Below, one piece after another: positions 1-5,709 of a stretch of DNA of 6,466 nt. The translations under genes were made by a program, and so were the position numbers. The DNA is taken from positions 1 through 6,466 of the forward strand of contig JAQVZR010000104.1 in NCBI GenBank assembly GCA_028708105.1, read 5' to 3'. The stretch comes from Desulfoplanes sp. (GTDB taxonomy: Bacteria > Desulfobacterota > Desulfovibrionia > Desulfovibrionales > Desulfomicrobiaceae). Each line of letters begins with the position of its first letter. Position 1 is the first letter of the stretch. A model generated the notes under the pieces. The model searched no databases and was not told the DNA's origin. It saw nothing but the letters and a program-made list of their open reading frames with translations.

Positions 1-608
1 AAAAAACTTTCGAACCCCTGGGAGCAACCAGAAGTATCTCTGCCGACGTACGGATCATTGCCGCCACCAATAAAAATCTCATGGACCAGGTCAAGGCCGA
101 ACGCTTCCGTCTGGATCTCTATTACCGCCTCAATGTGGTCCAGTTGGAACTCCCCCCCCTCCGCGAACGTCTCGAAGACCTGCCCCTGCTCATTGACCAT
201 TTCATCCAACGCCTCAACCTGCTCCAGAACAAAGATATTCAAGGCGTATCAGAAGACGTGCTCGCCCTCCTGATGCGTTGCGACTACCCGGGAAATATCC
301 GCGAGCTGGAAAATATTCTTGAATATGCGTTCATCCTCTGCAATACAGGATTCATTCAGGCTGAACATCTCCCGGAATATCTCCAGCCCCGGCAACCTGT
401 GACCAGCCTTTCCAGCGCACATGTCAGCATGACTATGGAAGAAATCAAATGCCAAGCGGTCCTCCAGGCTTTGGAACGTAATCACGGCAAAAAGATGCAA
501 ACCTGCCAGGAACTTGAGATCTCTAAAGACACACTCCGGCGGATGCTCAAACGCTGTCAGCCCACCTCCTTCTCATATTCCCCCAAACAGACACAAAAAA
601 AACCATAA
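1..608 (+). CDS. Sigma-54-dependent transcriptional activator, C-terminal part (5' truncated by window edge)
   Basis: The open frame enters from the left edge (first full codon at 3) and gives 201 residues before TAA at 606-608. What is seen is the second half of an NtrC-type AAA+ domain. A sensor-I-like strand DVRIIAATN lies at visible residues 15-23. The arginine-finger region FRLDLYYRLNV is at 35-45, then LPPLRERLEDLPLL at 50-63, and the sensor-II motif GNIRELEN at 97-104. A linker leads to a Fis-type helix-turn-helix at about 146-185, with the recognition helix near SKDTLRRMLKR. Walker A, Walker B, GAFTGA and any N-terminal sensory domain lie outside the window, so the signal it senses cannot be told. 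Family knowledge: such proteins hydrolyse ATP to open sigma-54 promoters and bind upstream enhancers through the HTH. The tail after the HTH is short and Gln/Lys-rich. The assignment to the family is secure; target genes are unknown. Confidence 0.95.
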   Translation, partial: KTFEPLGATRSISADVRIIAATNKNLMDQVKAERFRLDLYYRLNVVQLELPPLRERLEDLPLLIDHFIQRLNLLQNKDIQGVSEDVLALLMRCDYPGNIRELENILEYAFILCNTGFIQAEHLPEYLQPRQPVTSLSSAHVSMTMEEIKCQAVLQALERNHGKKMQTCQELEISKDTLRRMLKRCQPTSFSYSPKQTQKKP

Positions 609-647
609 AAAAATACCAGAACAAGATGCTCCGGCATTTTTTTATGG
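603..647 (+). terminator. A/T-rich stem-loop overlapping the stop codon of the sigma-54 regulator
   Basis: A perfect 12-bp inverted repeat has CCATAAAAAAAT at 603-614 and ATTTTTTTATGG at 636-647, with a 21-nt loop. The left arm includes the TAA stop of the regulator. The T7 run lies in the 3' arm rather than after the stem and the stem is not GC-rich, so this is only a possible terminator. A 10-bp direct repeat TTTATGGTCA (641-650 and 653-662) follows immediately. Confidence 0.35.
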
Positions 648-679
648 TCAAATTTATGGTCAGATATACCTATCGTCTG

Positions 680-841
680 TCAGGAATCATGGACATCGCT
701 GAGCAGTTCGACCGCAGAGGCAAAGGTTTCCAGGCAGACCAGGCAAACCTCATCGCCCATAGCCTTGTACCCGCTCAGCACAGGCTGGCTCTGGATAAGA
801 TCCCCAAACCGGGTCAAATGGATAATAAATGTCTTGCGCAT
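680..841 (-). pseudogene. Remnant of a glycosyltransferase family 9 (heptosyltransferase-like) N-terminus
   Basis: The reverse strand from ATG at 841 reads a 53-residue peptide. It begins MRKTFIIHLTRFGDLIQSQP and continues with VLSGYKAMGDEVCLVCLETF. I recognise this as the first beta-alpha-beta unit of ADP-heptose:LPS heptosyltransferase-like GT9 proteins (beta strand, then the conserved RFGDLI.S.P turn). Intact members are usually about 330-550 residues, so more than 80 percent is missing. The frame ends with TGA at 680-682 right after the first unit, and no continuation of the family is visible in any reverse frame down to 609. A purine-rich AAGAGGG lies just upstream of the ATG, as expected if this was once a real start. 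The frame is open further upstream (to 961), but that part does not look like protein. Inference: a deletion removed the gene body and left the 5' end next to the regulator. A short functional protein is unlikely. Confidence 0.6.
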
Positions 842-859
842 ACGCCCTCTTACCCAATA

Positions 860-888
860 TTGAACTGCCTGACAATCTGGAGTATATA
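860..888 (+). promoter_or_regulatory. Putative sigma-70-type promoter for the malic enzyme gene
   Basis: TTGAAC at 860-865 and TATATA at 883-888 are separated by 17 nt, close to the vegetative consensus TTGACA-17-TATAAT. Transcription would start near 895, giving a leader of about 95 nt before the ATG at 992. The site lies just upstream of the opposite-strand glycosyltransferase remnant. It is predicted from sequence only. Confidence 0.5.
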
Positions 889-991
889 GTTTAACCGCGT
901 GGTCATGCAGCTCCGGCAGCCCACGCCCAGGAGCAATACACGCAGGGACAATACCTCTCATTCATTTAACCATACATAACGCGGAGGACCT

Positions 992-2311
992 ATGGCTCTT
1001 TTCACCGATCAGGAAGCGCTGGATTACCATTCCCAGGGTAAAAAAGGAAAGCTGGAAGTAATTCCCGTCAAACCCTGTGCCACGCAAAAACATCTTTCCC
1101 TGGCCTATACACCTGGCGTTGCCAAGGCATGCCTAGCTATCAAGGACGATCCCAGCAAGGTGTACGAGTATACCAACAAGGGGAATCTTGTCGCCGTAGT
1201 CTCCAATGGGACGGCGGTTCTTGGATTGGGCAACATTGGTCCCATGGCTGGTAAACCCGTCATGGAAGGCAAAGGCGTTTTGTTCAAAACATTTTCGGAC
1301 GTGGATGTCTACGATATCAATATCAACCAGCCCGACCCCGACAAAATCATTGAATTCTGCACCATGCTTGAGCCCACCTTCGGAGGCATCAACCTGGAAG
1401 ATATCAAGGCCCCCGAATGTTTTTATATTGAAGAGAAACTCATTGAAACCCTGAATATTCCCGTCTTTCATGACGATCAGCACGGCACGGCTATCATTTC
1501 CGGTGCAGCTCTGGTCAATGCCATGGAACTGAGCGGCAAAAAAGCTGAAAACATCAAGGTTGTTGTCTCTGGAGCTGGTGCTGCAGCCATTGCCTGTGCA
1601 AAATTCTATCAGAATCTTGGCGTGCGCAATGAAAACATCTTCATGTTCGATTCCCGTGGGCTCATCTATGAAGGCCGCGCGGGCATGAACCCCTACAAAG
1701 CCATCTTTGCCCAGGACAAAAATTACGGGACCATGGAAGACGTCATCAAAGGTGTCGACGTCTTCCTCGGTGTCTCAGTCAAAGATATCCTGACCCCTGC
1801 CATGGTCAAAACCATGGCTCCTCATCCTGTCATTTTTGCCATGGCCAACCCTGATCCAGAGATCACCTATGAAGCTGCACGAGGAGCCCGGGCCGACTGC
1901 ATCATGGGCACAGGAAGATCCGACTATCCCAACCAGATCAACAATGTTTCCGGTTTTCCCTTTATTTTCCGAGGGGCTCTGGACGTCCGGGCCACAAAAA
2001 TCAATGAAGCAATGAAAGTTGCGGCAGCCAAGGCACTGGCCGCTCTGGCAAAAACGGAAGCGCCCAAGGAAGTTCTGGAAGCCTACGGCGTAGACAGTCT
2101 GGAATTCGGCCAGGATTACATCCTTCCCAAACCTCTCGACCCGAGACTTCTTGAGCATGTAGCTCCGGCCGTGGCTCAGGCAGCCATGGACACGGGGGTT
2201 GCCACTGTCACCATTGATATTAAACAATACAAAAAAGACCTTAAACAGAGGATGAAGGCCTCCAAAAAACGGGTCGCAGCATACGTTGCCAGCTACCATC
2301 TGGGCTTCTAA
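992..2311 (+). CDS. Malic enzyme (NAD(P)-dependent, oxaloacetate-decarboxylating malate dehydrogenase)
   Basis: A 439-residue cytoplasmic enzyme converting L-malate and NAD(P)+ to pyruvate, CO2 and NAD(P)H with a divalent metal. It links the C4-dicarboxylate pool to pyruvate. The N-terminal malic domain has YTPGVA with the catalytic Tyr at 39, [18 protein letters not shown] with the catalytic Lys at 94, FSDVDVYDI at 101-109, and metal ligands expected at E136/D137 (NLEDI) and D161/D162 (HDDQHGTA). The NAD-binding domain has the Rossmann turn SGAGAAA at 193-199, then MANPDPE at 284-290 and a block at about 309-333 ([16 protein letters not shown]). The length is that of the short bacterial form; the phosphotransacetylase-like domain that follows it in E. 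coli MaeB is absent. The tail after 408 is Lys-rich. GGAGG at 983-987 lies 4 nt before the ATG and supports this start. I cannot decide NAD versus NADP preference. It appears to be monocistronic. Confidence 0.97.
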   Translation: MALFTDQEALDYHSQGKKGKLEVIPVKPCATQKHLSLAYTPGVAKACLAIKDDPSKVYEYTNKGNLVAVVSNGTAVLGLGNIGPMAGKPVMEGKGVLFKTFSDVDVYDININQPDPDKIIEFCTMLEPTFGGINLEDIKAPECFYIEEKLIETLNIPVFHDDQHGTAIISGAALVNAMELSGKKAENIKVVVSGAGAAAIACAKFYQNLGVRNENIFMFDSRGLIYEGRAGMNPYKAIFAQDKNYGTMEDVIKGVDVFLGVSVKDILTPAMVKTMAPHPVIFAMANPDPEITYEAARGARADCIMGTGRSDYPNQINNVSGFPFIFRGALDVRATKINEAMKVAAAKALAALAKTEAPKEVLEAYGVDSLEFGQDYILPKPLDPRLLEHVAPAVAQAAMDTGVATVTIDIKQYKKDLKQRMKASKKRVAAYVASYHLGF

Positions 2312-2339
2312 GTTCTCTCCCTGTACAATTATTACCCAG

Positions 2340-2380
2340 AGGGCCGTGCCTGCATCGTCTTTTTTTGCAGACACGGCCCT
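2340..2380 (+). terminator. Strong hairpin between convergent genes, putative bidirectional terminator
   Basis: The arms AGGGCCGTG (2340-2348) and CACGGCCCT (2372-2380) are perfect complements. An inner CTGC/GCAG pair (2350-2353 and 2367-2370) extends them across one mismatch. The hairpin starts 28 nt after the malic enzyme stop codon and lies between that gene and the reverse-strand gene ending at 2408, the usual place for a shared terminator. Unusually, the run of seven T is in the loop rather than downstream of the stem, so it is not a textbook intrinsic terminator on either strand. Confidence 0.6.
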
Positions 2381-2407
2381 TCCACTCCCCAGCACATGCT
2401 CTAGATC

Positions 2408-3127
2408 TCACCCTTCTTCTTCCAAAACAAACTTCCACGCGCAAGACCACTCTTGGGGATGTTCATCCGGCGGACAGCCGATGCAGGTGGTCACAATTCG
2501 GGGATCAATCTCATGGGCAAACCCCCGATATTCCACTTTTCCCCCGGATTTACAGGGATAATCATCCATTTTTTTGCGTTTTCTGGCGAGCTGAACACGG
2601 CACTTATTCACGCGGAAAACAAAGGAGGTGGCGGTTTCTTCCACAATCTCCCAGGTATTGATGTGGGCGTACATACGATGAGCCAGAGCGCGTTTGAGTG
2701 CTTCCAGCCCTCCATTCTCTCCTATATCAAGCAAGGCCTTGATCCGATGGGCTTCCAAGGGCGCAAAACGTGTCCAGCAGGTATCGTTGGCCCGCTTGGC
2801 ATCGTCCATGCCGCACCGGCTTTCAATGGCCTGAAACCAGACCCCATCGGCAGCCAGCCAGGAAGAATGTAACGATTCCACCAGATTTTCCAGGGTATCT
2901 TCATCCATATCCGAAAAAAGGTCTTCTTTGGATTCGCGCTTGAGAATCTTGCACAATCGATGCTCCAAAATACCCTGCAGCCGATCTCCAGCCTCCCTTT
3001 CCGCTTCCAAAGCCGTTTCAAGCCCCACCTGATGGACAGATTCAGCCAACCACAACCCATAATGCGACGCCGTCAGACGTAGGGCCTCCACAACCTGGCT
3101 GATCAATACGGAACGCTCTTGTGTCAT
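2408..3127 (-). CDS. Conserved hypothetical protein, DUF6125-like, with C-terminal cysteine cluster
   Basis: A 239-residue protein with no signal peptide or membrane segment, so probably cytoplasmic. The N-terminal two thirds is helical. It contains two related 40-residue units, at 23-62 (GLWLAESVHQVGLETA...) and 94-133 (DGVWFQAIESRCGMDDA...), that share G-[LV]-W, a mid-unit G-[LM] and a C-terminal E-H-R. The C-terminal third has the ordered signature CRVQLARKR (Cys176), YPCKS (Cys192), TCIGCPPD (Cys215, Cys218) and WSCAWKF (Cys229). I associate this pattern with the DUF6125 family from deltaproteobacteria, from memory and unverified. The Cys set could bind a metal or an iron-sulfur cluster, but no function is known to me. 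The frame also opens with TTG at 3139, but that codon overlaps the GGAGG that serves the ATG at 3127, so the ATG is preferred. The gene converges on the malic enzyme gene. Confidence 0.85.
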   Translation of the reverse strand: MTQERSVLISQVVEALRLTASHYGLWLAESVHQVGLETALEAEREAGDRLQGILEHRLCKILKRESKEDLFSDMDEDTLENLVESLHSSWLAADGVWFQAIESRCGMDDAKRANDTCWTRFAPLEAHRIKALLDIGENGGLEALKRALAHRMYAHINTWEIVEETATSFVFRVNKCRVQLARKRKKMDDYPCKSGGKVEYRGFAHEIDPRIVTTCIGCPPDEHPQEWSCAWKFVLEEEG

Positions 3128-3132
3128 GCTAC

Positions 3133-3137
3133 CCTCC
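3133..3137 (-). promoter_or_regulatory. Shine-Dalgarno site fixing the start of the DUF6125-like gene
   Basis: On the reverse strand GGAGG ends 5 nt before the ATG at 3127. The alternative in-frame TTG at 3139 would place this motif inside the coding sequence, so the shorter 239-residue product is preferred. Confidence 0.7.
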
Positions 3138-3617
3138 AATTTTGCACTAAAATACAGCGAACTTCACAATTCCATTGAGCTGACGTTCCAGCACAATTTT
3201 CATCCAGACCTTCTAACCCCAGGCCCTATCCCTGACAATGCTACTCCGCGGAATCGTCAAACCAAGTTTCATTTCGATATTTTCCCAAATAAAACAAAGG
3301 TAATACGTATCCTTCGGATTCAACCCATTTCTTTATTTCGCTTAATTTTCATTTTTTCTCGTTACTCCCGACAGGTCGACCACCTTCCGCCTAAAAGTAT
3401 ACGCCGAGACAACACTCCCATGCTCTTTTCATCGCCATCATAACTTCACCTCATCCAGAATTTTCCCCAACTATCCCATAAAAAATAGTGCCCCCTACCG
3501 TCACCCCGCAAAAACCCTACCATCCCAGAACAATCCAAAGATTTTTGTAAGACACAATTCAAAAATATTTCTGAAATAATAATCAATAAATACAGAGCTT
3601 CAAAGAAGTTATACGCC

Positions 3618-3704
3618 ATATCGAAACAAAATATGCATATAACTATGGTAGGGTGATACTGTACTTCGATATTCTGATACCCCTACCTTGTATTACCAAT
3701 ACAA
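3618..3704. promoter_or_regulatory. Cluster of inverted repeats in AT-rich DNA, possible operator or structured RNA
   Basis: Within 87 bp there are four dyads. ATATCGAA (3618-3625) pairs with TTCGATAT (3665-3672). The palindrome ATATGCATAT lies at 3631-3640. GGTAGGG (3647-3653) pairs with CCCTACC (3681-3687). TTGTATTACCAATACAA (3688-3704) has 7-bp arms around a 3-nt centre. The last has the size and form of a dimeric repressor site. The first and third pairs interleave, so they cannot both form as one nested hairpin; they would be alternative or pseudoknotted structures. No adjacent gene starts here, so the role is unknown. Confidence 0.35.
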
Positions 3705-3984
3705 AAAGCGTAACAGTTTTTTGAAAATAATGGCATTTCCGGAAGTCATACCTGCACGCATGGCTACCAGAAGGTCATTTTTTGTTTGCTGTACTTTTAT
3801 CCGTTCTAAGGAGCCAAAACTCCCTGAACGACCATTTTTCCAGACAACCCTTCTGGCCCAACAGCATCGCCGTCGATAATCATAAACGTATCGAACGGAT
3901 CAGGGAACGCCTGGTGTCTTGTCAGGTGCAACATGTCGTAACTATGTAGCATTGAAACAGCCCTGAAAAATGCAATCCGTATTT

Positions 3985-4123
3985 CCTGAGAACGCTGACC
4001 GTCGGGTCGGCCTTTCGAGCACAGAAAAAGACACTATGCTCCCATTGCATTTCAAGCACTTTTATCCCTGGTTTGTTGCCATCTCAGAAGCGCGTTGCCG
4101 AGCAGACGCTCAGCGTTCCCAGG
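3985..4123 (-). repeat. REP/BIME-like 139-bp element, copy 1 (inverted relative to copy 2)
   Basis: The element is bounded by a 27-bp imperfect terminal inverted repeat: 3985-4011 begins CCTGAGAACGC, and 4097-4123 ends GCGTTCCCAGG. Each terminus folds into its own hairpin with 6-bp arms and a 6-nt loop (GCTGAC/GTCGGC on the left, GCCGAG/CTCAGC on the right). Read on the reverse strand it aligns without gaps to the copy at 5710-5848: both are 139 bp, about 42 of the first 47 and 31 of the last 36 positions agree, and the middle is diverged. No obvious target-site duplication is visible. A forward open frame spanning it (3970-4326) is an artefact of the repeat. Confidence 0.8.
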
Positions 4124-4184
4124 GAAAAAACGCATACGGGTTGAATCATTTATACGACATGCAATCCATGACACGAAACTGGTT

Positions 4185-4216
4185 TTGGATATGTATGATG
4201 ACCTATCAAATATATA
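4185..4216 (+). promoter_or_regulatory. Weak candidate promoter for the brxAB operon
   Basis: TTGGAT at 4185-4190 and the AT-rich stretch AATATATA at 4209-4216 give a -35/-10-like pair with 18-20 nt spacing (18 to AATATA, 20 to TATATA). It is the best candidate I find between the repeat element and brxA, but it is weak. Its AT-rich box overlaps the left arm of the dyad at 4214-4235, which would allow repression by a bound regulator. Confidence 0.25.
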
Positions 4217-4235
4217 ACGAGGTCCGACTCGTTAT
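4214..4235. promoter_or_regulatory. Perfect dyad upstream of brxA, candidate operator
   Basis: The arms ATAACGAG (4214-4221) and CTCGTTAT (4228-4235) are exact reverse complements around a 6-nt centre, ending 24 nt before the brxA start codon. The 22-bp size fits a dimeric DNA-binding regulator. BREX operons in several bacteria are known to be repressed by a WYL-type regulator (BrxR) acting upstream of brxA, but no such gene is in this window. The alternative is a short hairpin in the brxA leader. Confidence 0.45.
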
Positions 4236-4259
4236 CATAGAACGGCAAAGAGAGGATGG

Positions 4260-4859
4260 ATGGCGAATTCACACTATAACGGGGAGATTGTCGCCGGGGC
4301 GCTTCTTATCCGGGAAAGCAGACTGATAGCGGAAATGTTACATCAGGGATTAAATAAACAGGAATTCGACAAAGCGATCCTGGAGGACAATATCCTTCAG
4401 AAAAGGTCCCCTGCCACTGCCCGGAGACAGACGCAATTGATCAGGAAAAGGCTCCTTGGTCTTGATCCCTCCCTTTTGTCCCTTGTCACCGAAGGAAGTC
4501 TTGAACAGGCCACCCAGGCCATTTTTTGTGCAGCCATAAAGCACAACCATTTGATCGGGGATTTTCTTCTCAAGGTTGTCAGTCTTCACATGCGGACATT
4601 CAAGGACCAACTGTCATCTCTCGACTGGGATACTTTTTTTGAAGATTGCACCCACATTACCCCGTCTATCGGATTGTGGTCGGATTCCACAAAAACTAAA
4701 ATCCGACAGGTCGTATTCCGTGCCCTGGCCGAAGCAGGCGTGATCGACTCGACACGCTCACGCAGGATTATTCCTTTTCTGCTCTCCCCTGAGGTCAGAA
4801 CACTTTTGAAAACCACCAACGAGCCCTACGTTGTGCAATGCCTGGAGGCCATACAATGA
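4260..4859 (+). CDS. brxA: BREX system protein BrxA (DUF1819)
   Basis: A 199-residue protein, the usual BrxA length, matching the DUF1819 pattern along its whole length. It has Y-x-G-E-I-V-A-G-A-L-L-x-x-E-S at 6-20, ILEDNILQKRSPATARR at 40-56, IRKRLLGL at 61-68, and LWSDSTKTKIRQ with RALAEAGVI at 139-162. BrxA is the first gene of many BREX phage-resistance operons. Studied members are small helical DNA-binding proteins of the cytoplasm; the exact role in defence is not settled. GAGG at 4252-4255, 4 nt before the ATG, supports this start. A nearer ATG at 4256 is in another frame. brxA overlaps brxB by 4 bp, so the two are translationally coupled. A candidate operator lies 24 nt upstream, and a REP-like element 136 bp upstream. 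No disruption is seen. Confidence 0.93.
   Translation: MANSHYNGEIVAGALLIRESRLIAEMLHQGLNKQEFDKAILEDNILQKRSPATARRQTQLIRKRLLGLDPSLLSLVTEGSLEQATQAIFCAAIKHNHLIGDFLLKVVSLHMRTFKDQLSSLDWDTFFEDCTHITPSIGLWSDSTKTKIRQVVFRALAEAGVIDSTRSRRIIPFLLSPEVRTLLKTTNEPYVVQCLEAIQ
4844..4848 (+). promoter_or_regulatory. Shine-Dalgarno site of brxB inside the end of brxA
   Basis: GGAGG lies 7 nt before the ATG at 4856. This decides the brxB start: the in-frame ATG at 4838 has no comparable site upstream and would place the motif inside the coding sequence. Confidence 0.75.
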
Positions 4860-5431
4860 TCCTCGACTTCAACGGACGCCTCAACAAGATCACCGACCGC
4901 CTCCTGTCCCGGGAGCTGCTTGCCAATGCCGGTCTGGGCAACGACATCGGGTTCTATATTTTTGACTACCCACCGGCAAAAGAGCTTGAGGTCAGAAATT
5001 ATCTCAAAATCGTTGAGGAACAATTGTCCAAGAGGAAACCGGATCTCAGGTATATCCATATCAATCTGTTTGAATTGATTATCCAATATCTCAAAAAACG
5101 AAAAATTCTTGAACCCGCCTTTGCCCTCCAAAAAACCAAAGGGGACGACGAGCTTCTCAATGCGCTCAAGGGGCCTCTCCATTCCCAGAAAATCGCCGAA
5201 TATTTTGTCCAAGCCGCACATCCCGCGGAACACGACCTGGTCCTCATGTCAGGCGTCGGCAATGCATGGCCACTTCTACGGGGACACAATCTGCTCAACT
5301 GCCTCCATCCCCTCATGGGAGACACTCCCCTGGTCATGTTTTATCCCGGTCACTATTCCGGGCAAGGGTTGTGCCTTTTCGGGAAACTGGCCGAGAGCAA
5401 TTACTACCGGGCATTTGCATTGGTGTCGTAA
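4856..5431 (+). CDS. brxB: BREX system protein BrxB (DUF1788)
   Basis: A 191-residue protein of normal BrxB length. Diagnostic DUF1788 blocks are GLGNDIGFYIFDYPP at 26-40, YIHINLFEL at 66-74, SGVGNAWPLLRGHNLLN at 132-148 with HPLMG after it, and TPLVMFYPGHYSGQ at 157-170 followed by LFGKL and the end YYRAFALV. BrxB is a conserved, probably cytoplasmic BREX component of unclear biochemical role. It is required in the type 1 systems tested and is thought to take part in the BrxC-PglX-PglZ complex. The ATG at 4856 overlaps the brxA stop as ATGA, and GGAGG precedes it by 7 nt; the longer 197-residue reading from 4838 is less likely. The gene is intact. Unusually, brxC does not follow at once: 484 bp of repeats intervene. 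Confidence 0.94.
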   Translation: MILDFNGRLNKITDRLLSRELLANAGLGNDIGFYIFDYPPAKELEVRNYLKIVEEQLSKRKPDLRYIHINLFELIIQYLKKRKILEPAFALQKTKGDDELLNALKGPLHSQKIAEYFVQAAHPAEHDLVLMSGVGNAWPLLRGHNLLNCLHPLMGDTPLVMFYPGHYSGQGLCLFGKLAESNYYRAFALVS

Positions 5432-5499
5432 AACGACCGGGTGAAGGGTAAAGGACAGTTTTAGGTGTTAGGTTTTACGTTTTAGGATCAAGGACGGGG

Positions 5500-5601
5500 A
5501 AAGTGAATGCTTAGCGAACGCAGTGAGGTTAGCAGACCTTATGCAAAGCTAAAGTGAATGCTTAGCGAACGCAGTGAGGTTAGCAGACCTTATGCAAAGC
5601 T
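5500..5601 (+). repeat. Perfect 51-bp tandem duplication
   Basis: The units 5500-5550 and 5551-5601 are identical at all 51 positions; each begins AAAGTGAATGCTTAGCG and ends TTATGCAAAGCT. Being 51 bp (17 codons), the unit keeps frame, and an artefactual open frame (5558-5764) starts in the second unit. The identity suggests a recent slippage or unequal-crossover event. The flanking segment 5456-5486 is a low-complexity series of GTTTTAGG/GTTAGG-like words. Confidence 0.9.
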
Positions 5602-5654
5602 GACGAGATTCATAGAAATCCAATGTCCGCAGTCCAGGACCGGAAGTCTTTGTA

Positions 5655-5676
5655 GAGACAAGGCATGCCTTGTCTC
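5655..5676. repeat. Perfect 22-bp palindrome (REP-like hairpin)
   Basis: The arms GAGACAAGGCA (5655-5665) and TGCCTTGTCTC (5666-5676) are exact reverse complements with no spacer. The form (GAGAC ... GTCTC around a GC-containing core) resembles short palindromic repeats scattered through many bacterial genomes. It has no T-run after it, so it is not a clear intrinsic terminator for brxAB. Confidence 0.75.
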
Positions 5677-5709
5677 CGGAGATGTCGGCAAGCAACACAC
5701 AGAGCCTTT

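Larger units (their letters stand above)
3140..4259. other. Gene-free region between housekeeping genes and the BREX operon
   Basis: About 1.1 kb in which I find no supportable gene. The part 3140-3480 is pyrimidine-rich on the plus strand with nothing recognisable. The part 3535-3730 is markedly AT-rich and carries the dyad cluster. A stretch at 3731-3949 is open in one forward frame for 72 codons and reads fairly protein-like (for example WLPEGHFLFAVLL and NHKRIERIRERL). It has no ATG or ribosome site and I do not recognise it, so it may be a decayed gene fragment. The segment 3985-4123 is a REP/BIME-like element, and 4124-4259 holds the presumed brxA promoter and operator. No tRNA, integrase or BREX regulator gene (brxR-like) is visible here. 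Confidence 0.6.

Noticed and set aside
1775..2395. Reverse open frame of 206 codons inside the malic enzyme gene
   Set aside because: It is antisense to an unambiguous enzyme with all catalytic motifs; the product is low-complexity and unrecognised.
3126..3443. Forward open frame of 105 codons overlapping the start of the DUF6125-like gene
   Set aside because: No ribosome site and no motif; it reads non-coding pyrimidine-rich sequence and clashes with the opposite gene's start.
3481..3530. Possible CRISPR-like short repeats around the CCCTACC copies
   Set aside because: Only a 7-9 bp word recurs, at irregular spacing and on both strands, with no repeat-spacer periodicity and no cas genes.
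3688..3879. Forward open frame of 63 codons in the AT-rich gap
   Set aside because: Its start lies inside the palindrome TTGTATTACCAATACAA, there is no ribosome site, and the product (Arg-rich, no recognisable motif) does not look like a protein family.
3140..4259. tRNA gene or attachment site marking the island boundary
   Set aside because: I looked for a tRNA cloverleaf, a CCA end and a direct-repeat pair and found none. No integrase is present.
3970..4326. Forward open frame of 118 codons upstream of brxA
   Set aside because: Most of it is the translation of the 139-bp repeat element and its hairpins. It has no ribosome site and overlaps the supported brxA start in another frame.
5425..5437. 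Small hairpin GTCG/CGAC at the brxB stop as a terminator
   Set aside because: The stem is only 4 bp, and no T-run follows.
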